A stretch of 40,202 bases of DNA from Paracoccaceae bacterium (GTDB taxonomy: Bacteria > Pseudomonadota > Alphaproteobacteria > Rhodobacterales > Rhodobacteraceae). Location: the NCBI GenBank assembly GCA_009922885.1, contig RFUP01000001.1, positions 1 through 40,202 of the forward strand, in the 5' to 3' direction. The translations under genes and the position numbers were made by a program. Shown here one piece after another: positions 39,166 to 40,202 of this stretch (position 1 is its first letter; every line of letters starts with the position of its first letter). The notes under the pieces were generated by a model. The model searched no databases. It saw only the letters and a list, made by a program, of their open reading frames with translations, and had not been told where the DNA came from.

Positions 39166-39208
39166 GCGTATGGATTGCGTATGGCATGTGTATGGCTTGC
39201 GTCATGAC
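39166..39208. repeat. 11-base tandem repeat (three clear copies plus a degenerate fourth)
   Basis: GCGTATGGATT (39166-39176), GCGTATGGCAT (39177-39187) and GTGTATGGCTT (39188-39198) are consecutive 11-base units, followed by a degenerate GCGTCATGAC. They lie between the convergent ends of bztD and the minus-strand phosphatase gene. No coding function is seen. Confidence 0.7.
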
Positions 39209-39266
39209 GTTAGTCAGTAAACGCGAGCCGTTCGGAAGGTTAGGGCGCGGGAAACCTTTCCGCGTT

Positions 39267-39767
39267 TCAGGCCATCAATTCGCGGGGAATCGCGAAGGCG
39301 AGAGGCGTGAGGCTTTGCCAGTCGAGCGCCTCCCAGCTTGGGCCATCGAAACGGGCGGCGAGGGTGGCGCAGGTCGGGAAGTCGTGAAAGGCGGGATGCG
39401 CGACGGGGGTGTTCACCAAGCGATGCGCGGCCTCGGTGGTGCCGGGATTATGGCCAAGCACGAGCACGCGAGACCCCGTCGCATGTTCGCGGATCAGGGC
39501 GGCGATCACGGCAGGGTGGGCGAGGTAAAGCTCGGGCAGGACTGTGTTTGGCACATCCGGCAGGCCGAGGCGCGCGAGCGTTTCCAGAGTGCGGGCGGCG
39601 GATGAGACGAGGACCTGATCGGGGATCAGGTTTTGATCCTTGAGCCATTGGCCCATCACGGGCGCGGAGCGGCGGCCACGCTCGTTGAGGATCCGGTCAT
39701 GGTCGGAAGCGAAGGGATCATTCCATGCCGATTTGGCGTGCCGCATGAAGAGAAGGGTTCGGCTCAT
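39267..39767 (-). CDS. SixA-like histidine phosphatase
   Basis: This 166-residue member of the histidine phosphatase (phosphoglycerate mutase-like) superfamily resembles SixA, which removes phosphate from phosphohistidine on HPt proteins. The RHG-type motif is RHAKSAWN with the phospho-acceptor His10. LNERGRRSAPVMGQWL and VLVLGHNPGTTEAAH (second catalytic His) follow. The start at 39767 (MSRTLLFMRHAK) is chosen because it puts the RHA motif at the normal distance. The in-frame extension to 39899 reads through the upstream gene. The start overlaps the upstream stop (ATGA), so the two are coupled. Confidence 0.88.
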   Translation of the reverse strand: MSRTLLFMRHAKSAWNDPFASDHDRILNERGRRSAPVMGQWLKDQNLIPDQVLVSSAARTLETLARLGLPDVPNTVLPELYLAHPAVIAALIREHATGSRVLVLGHNPGTTEAAHRLVNTPVAHPAFHDFPTCATLAARFDGPSWEALDWQSLTPLAFAIPRELMA

Positions 39768-40202
39768 TTGAACTGCTCCATGTGCCATGCGGACTGCTCG
39801 GGAAGGCGGCGACCTGCGCTGACGGGGCAGGCGCGGCGGACGGCGCAGCCTTGGGTAAGGCAGGGCGCGCCTTCGGGCGTGGCGATATAGGCGCGGCACC
39901 GGGGCACGTCATAACCTGCGGGCGTGAGCGCGCCGATGGGGCAGGCGGTGGTGCAGGGCTGCGCGCAGGTGGGGCAGACTACGGACATATCGAGCTTTCC
40001 CACCAGCGCGGCCTCAAGACTGGCATTCTTCGGGATGCGCTGCAAAGGTTCGGAGGCCTGTCCGCAGAATCCATCGGAAATCTGAATGTCAAAGCCGCAC
40101 CAGGCGATGACGAACAAAACGGCACCGGGTGGCGCACCAGGGTCTCTTTGCACGCCAACGAATCTGGGACCCTCGGTCCTTTTGCGGAGAAAACACACAC
40201 CG
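39764..40202 (-). CDS. 4Fe-4S ferredoxin-like protein (5' end outside the window)
   Basis: The reading frame is open to the window edge, giving the last 145 or so residues. The C-terminal half has many cysteines arranged as CPTCAQPCTTACP, then GALTPAGYDVPRC and CLTQGCAVRRACP, consistent with a 4Fe-4S cluster protein. I recall a Rhodobacteraceae ferredoxin-like family with this ending (QSAWHM). That family normally shows a SFRGAL-like stretch before the first Cys, which I do not see here, so the N-terminal half may be divergent. A GTG at 40198 could start it, but family length (about 200 residues) suggests the true start lies beyond the edge. It is coupled to the SixA-like gene. Confidence 0.75.
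   Translation of the reverse strand, partial: GVCFLRKRTEGPRFVGVQRDPGAPPGAVLFVIAWCGFDIQISDGFCGQASEPLQRIPKNASLEAALVGKLDMSVVCPTCAQPCTTACPIGALTPAGYDVPRCRAYIATPEGAPCLTQGCAVRRACPVSAGRRLPEQSAWHMEQFK

Noticed and set aside
39246..39264. Terminator for the minus-strand SixA-like gene
   Set aside because: The sequence can form an imperfect CGCGG/CCGCG stem just past the stop, but no T-run follows in the minus-strand direction, so I do not call a terminator.

Overview
The window is a chromosomal segment from an alphaproteobacterium, most likely a member of the Rhodobacteraceae (Rhodobacterales). The grounds are the gene order (rpoBC, str, S10, spc and alpha genes followed by a DegP-like protease, rarA, crcB, rluC, a HAD phosphatase and an ATP12 chaperone), a short adenylate kinase lacking the long LID domain, a complete bztABCD amino-acid transporter, and strongly biased, moderately GC-rich codon use. 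This is inferred from remembered family features; no database was searched.

Layout. Positions 1-7600: the 3' four-fifths of rpoB and complete rpoC, closed by a strong terminator. 7639-9344: two accessory genes, a putative rhamnosyl transferase and a DMT/EamA transporter, inserted between rpoC and the str operon. 9363-28775: the translation supercluster rpsL-rpsG-fusA-tuf-rpsJ-rplC-rplD-rplW / rplB-rpsS-rplV-rpsC-rplP / rpmC-rpsQ-rplN-rplX-rplE-rpsN-rpsH-rplF-rplR-rpsE-rpmD / rplO-secY-adk / rpsM-rpsK-rpoA-rplQ. The slashes mark gaps of about 200-280 bases. The first three gaps each hold a terminator-like hairpin and a promoter-like element with 17-base spacing. The cluster therefore looks split into several transcription units rather than one S10-spc-alpha operon. 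rpmJ and infA are not here, and adk follows secY.

28851-34396: a tightly packed set of a periplasmic Do-like protease, rarA, the fluoride channel crcB, the pseudouridine synthase rluC, a HAD phosphatase and an F1-ATPase assembly chaperone, mostly overlapping by 1-4 bases and probably cotranscribed. 34594-39057: bztABCD, an ABC importer for glutamate, glutamine, aspartate and asparagine, with a terminator/attenuator after the binding-protein gene. 39166-39208: a short 11-base tandem repeat. 39267-40202 on the minus strand: a SixA-like histidine phosphatase and the end of a 4Fe-4S protein that runs off the window.

No CRISPR array, insertion sequence, prophage, tRNA or rRNA gene is visible. I see no convincing new multi-gene system. 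The points most worth a second look are non-coding: a REPIN-like double hairpin between fusA and tuf, a structured rpsL leader with mutually exclusive pairings, tandem GNRA-capped hairpins before rplB, the 11-base repeats, and a weak sigma-54-like site before bztA.
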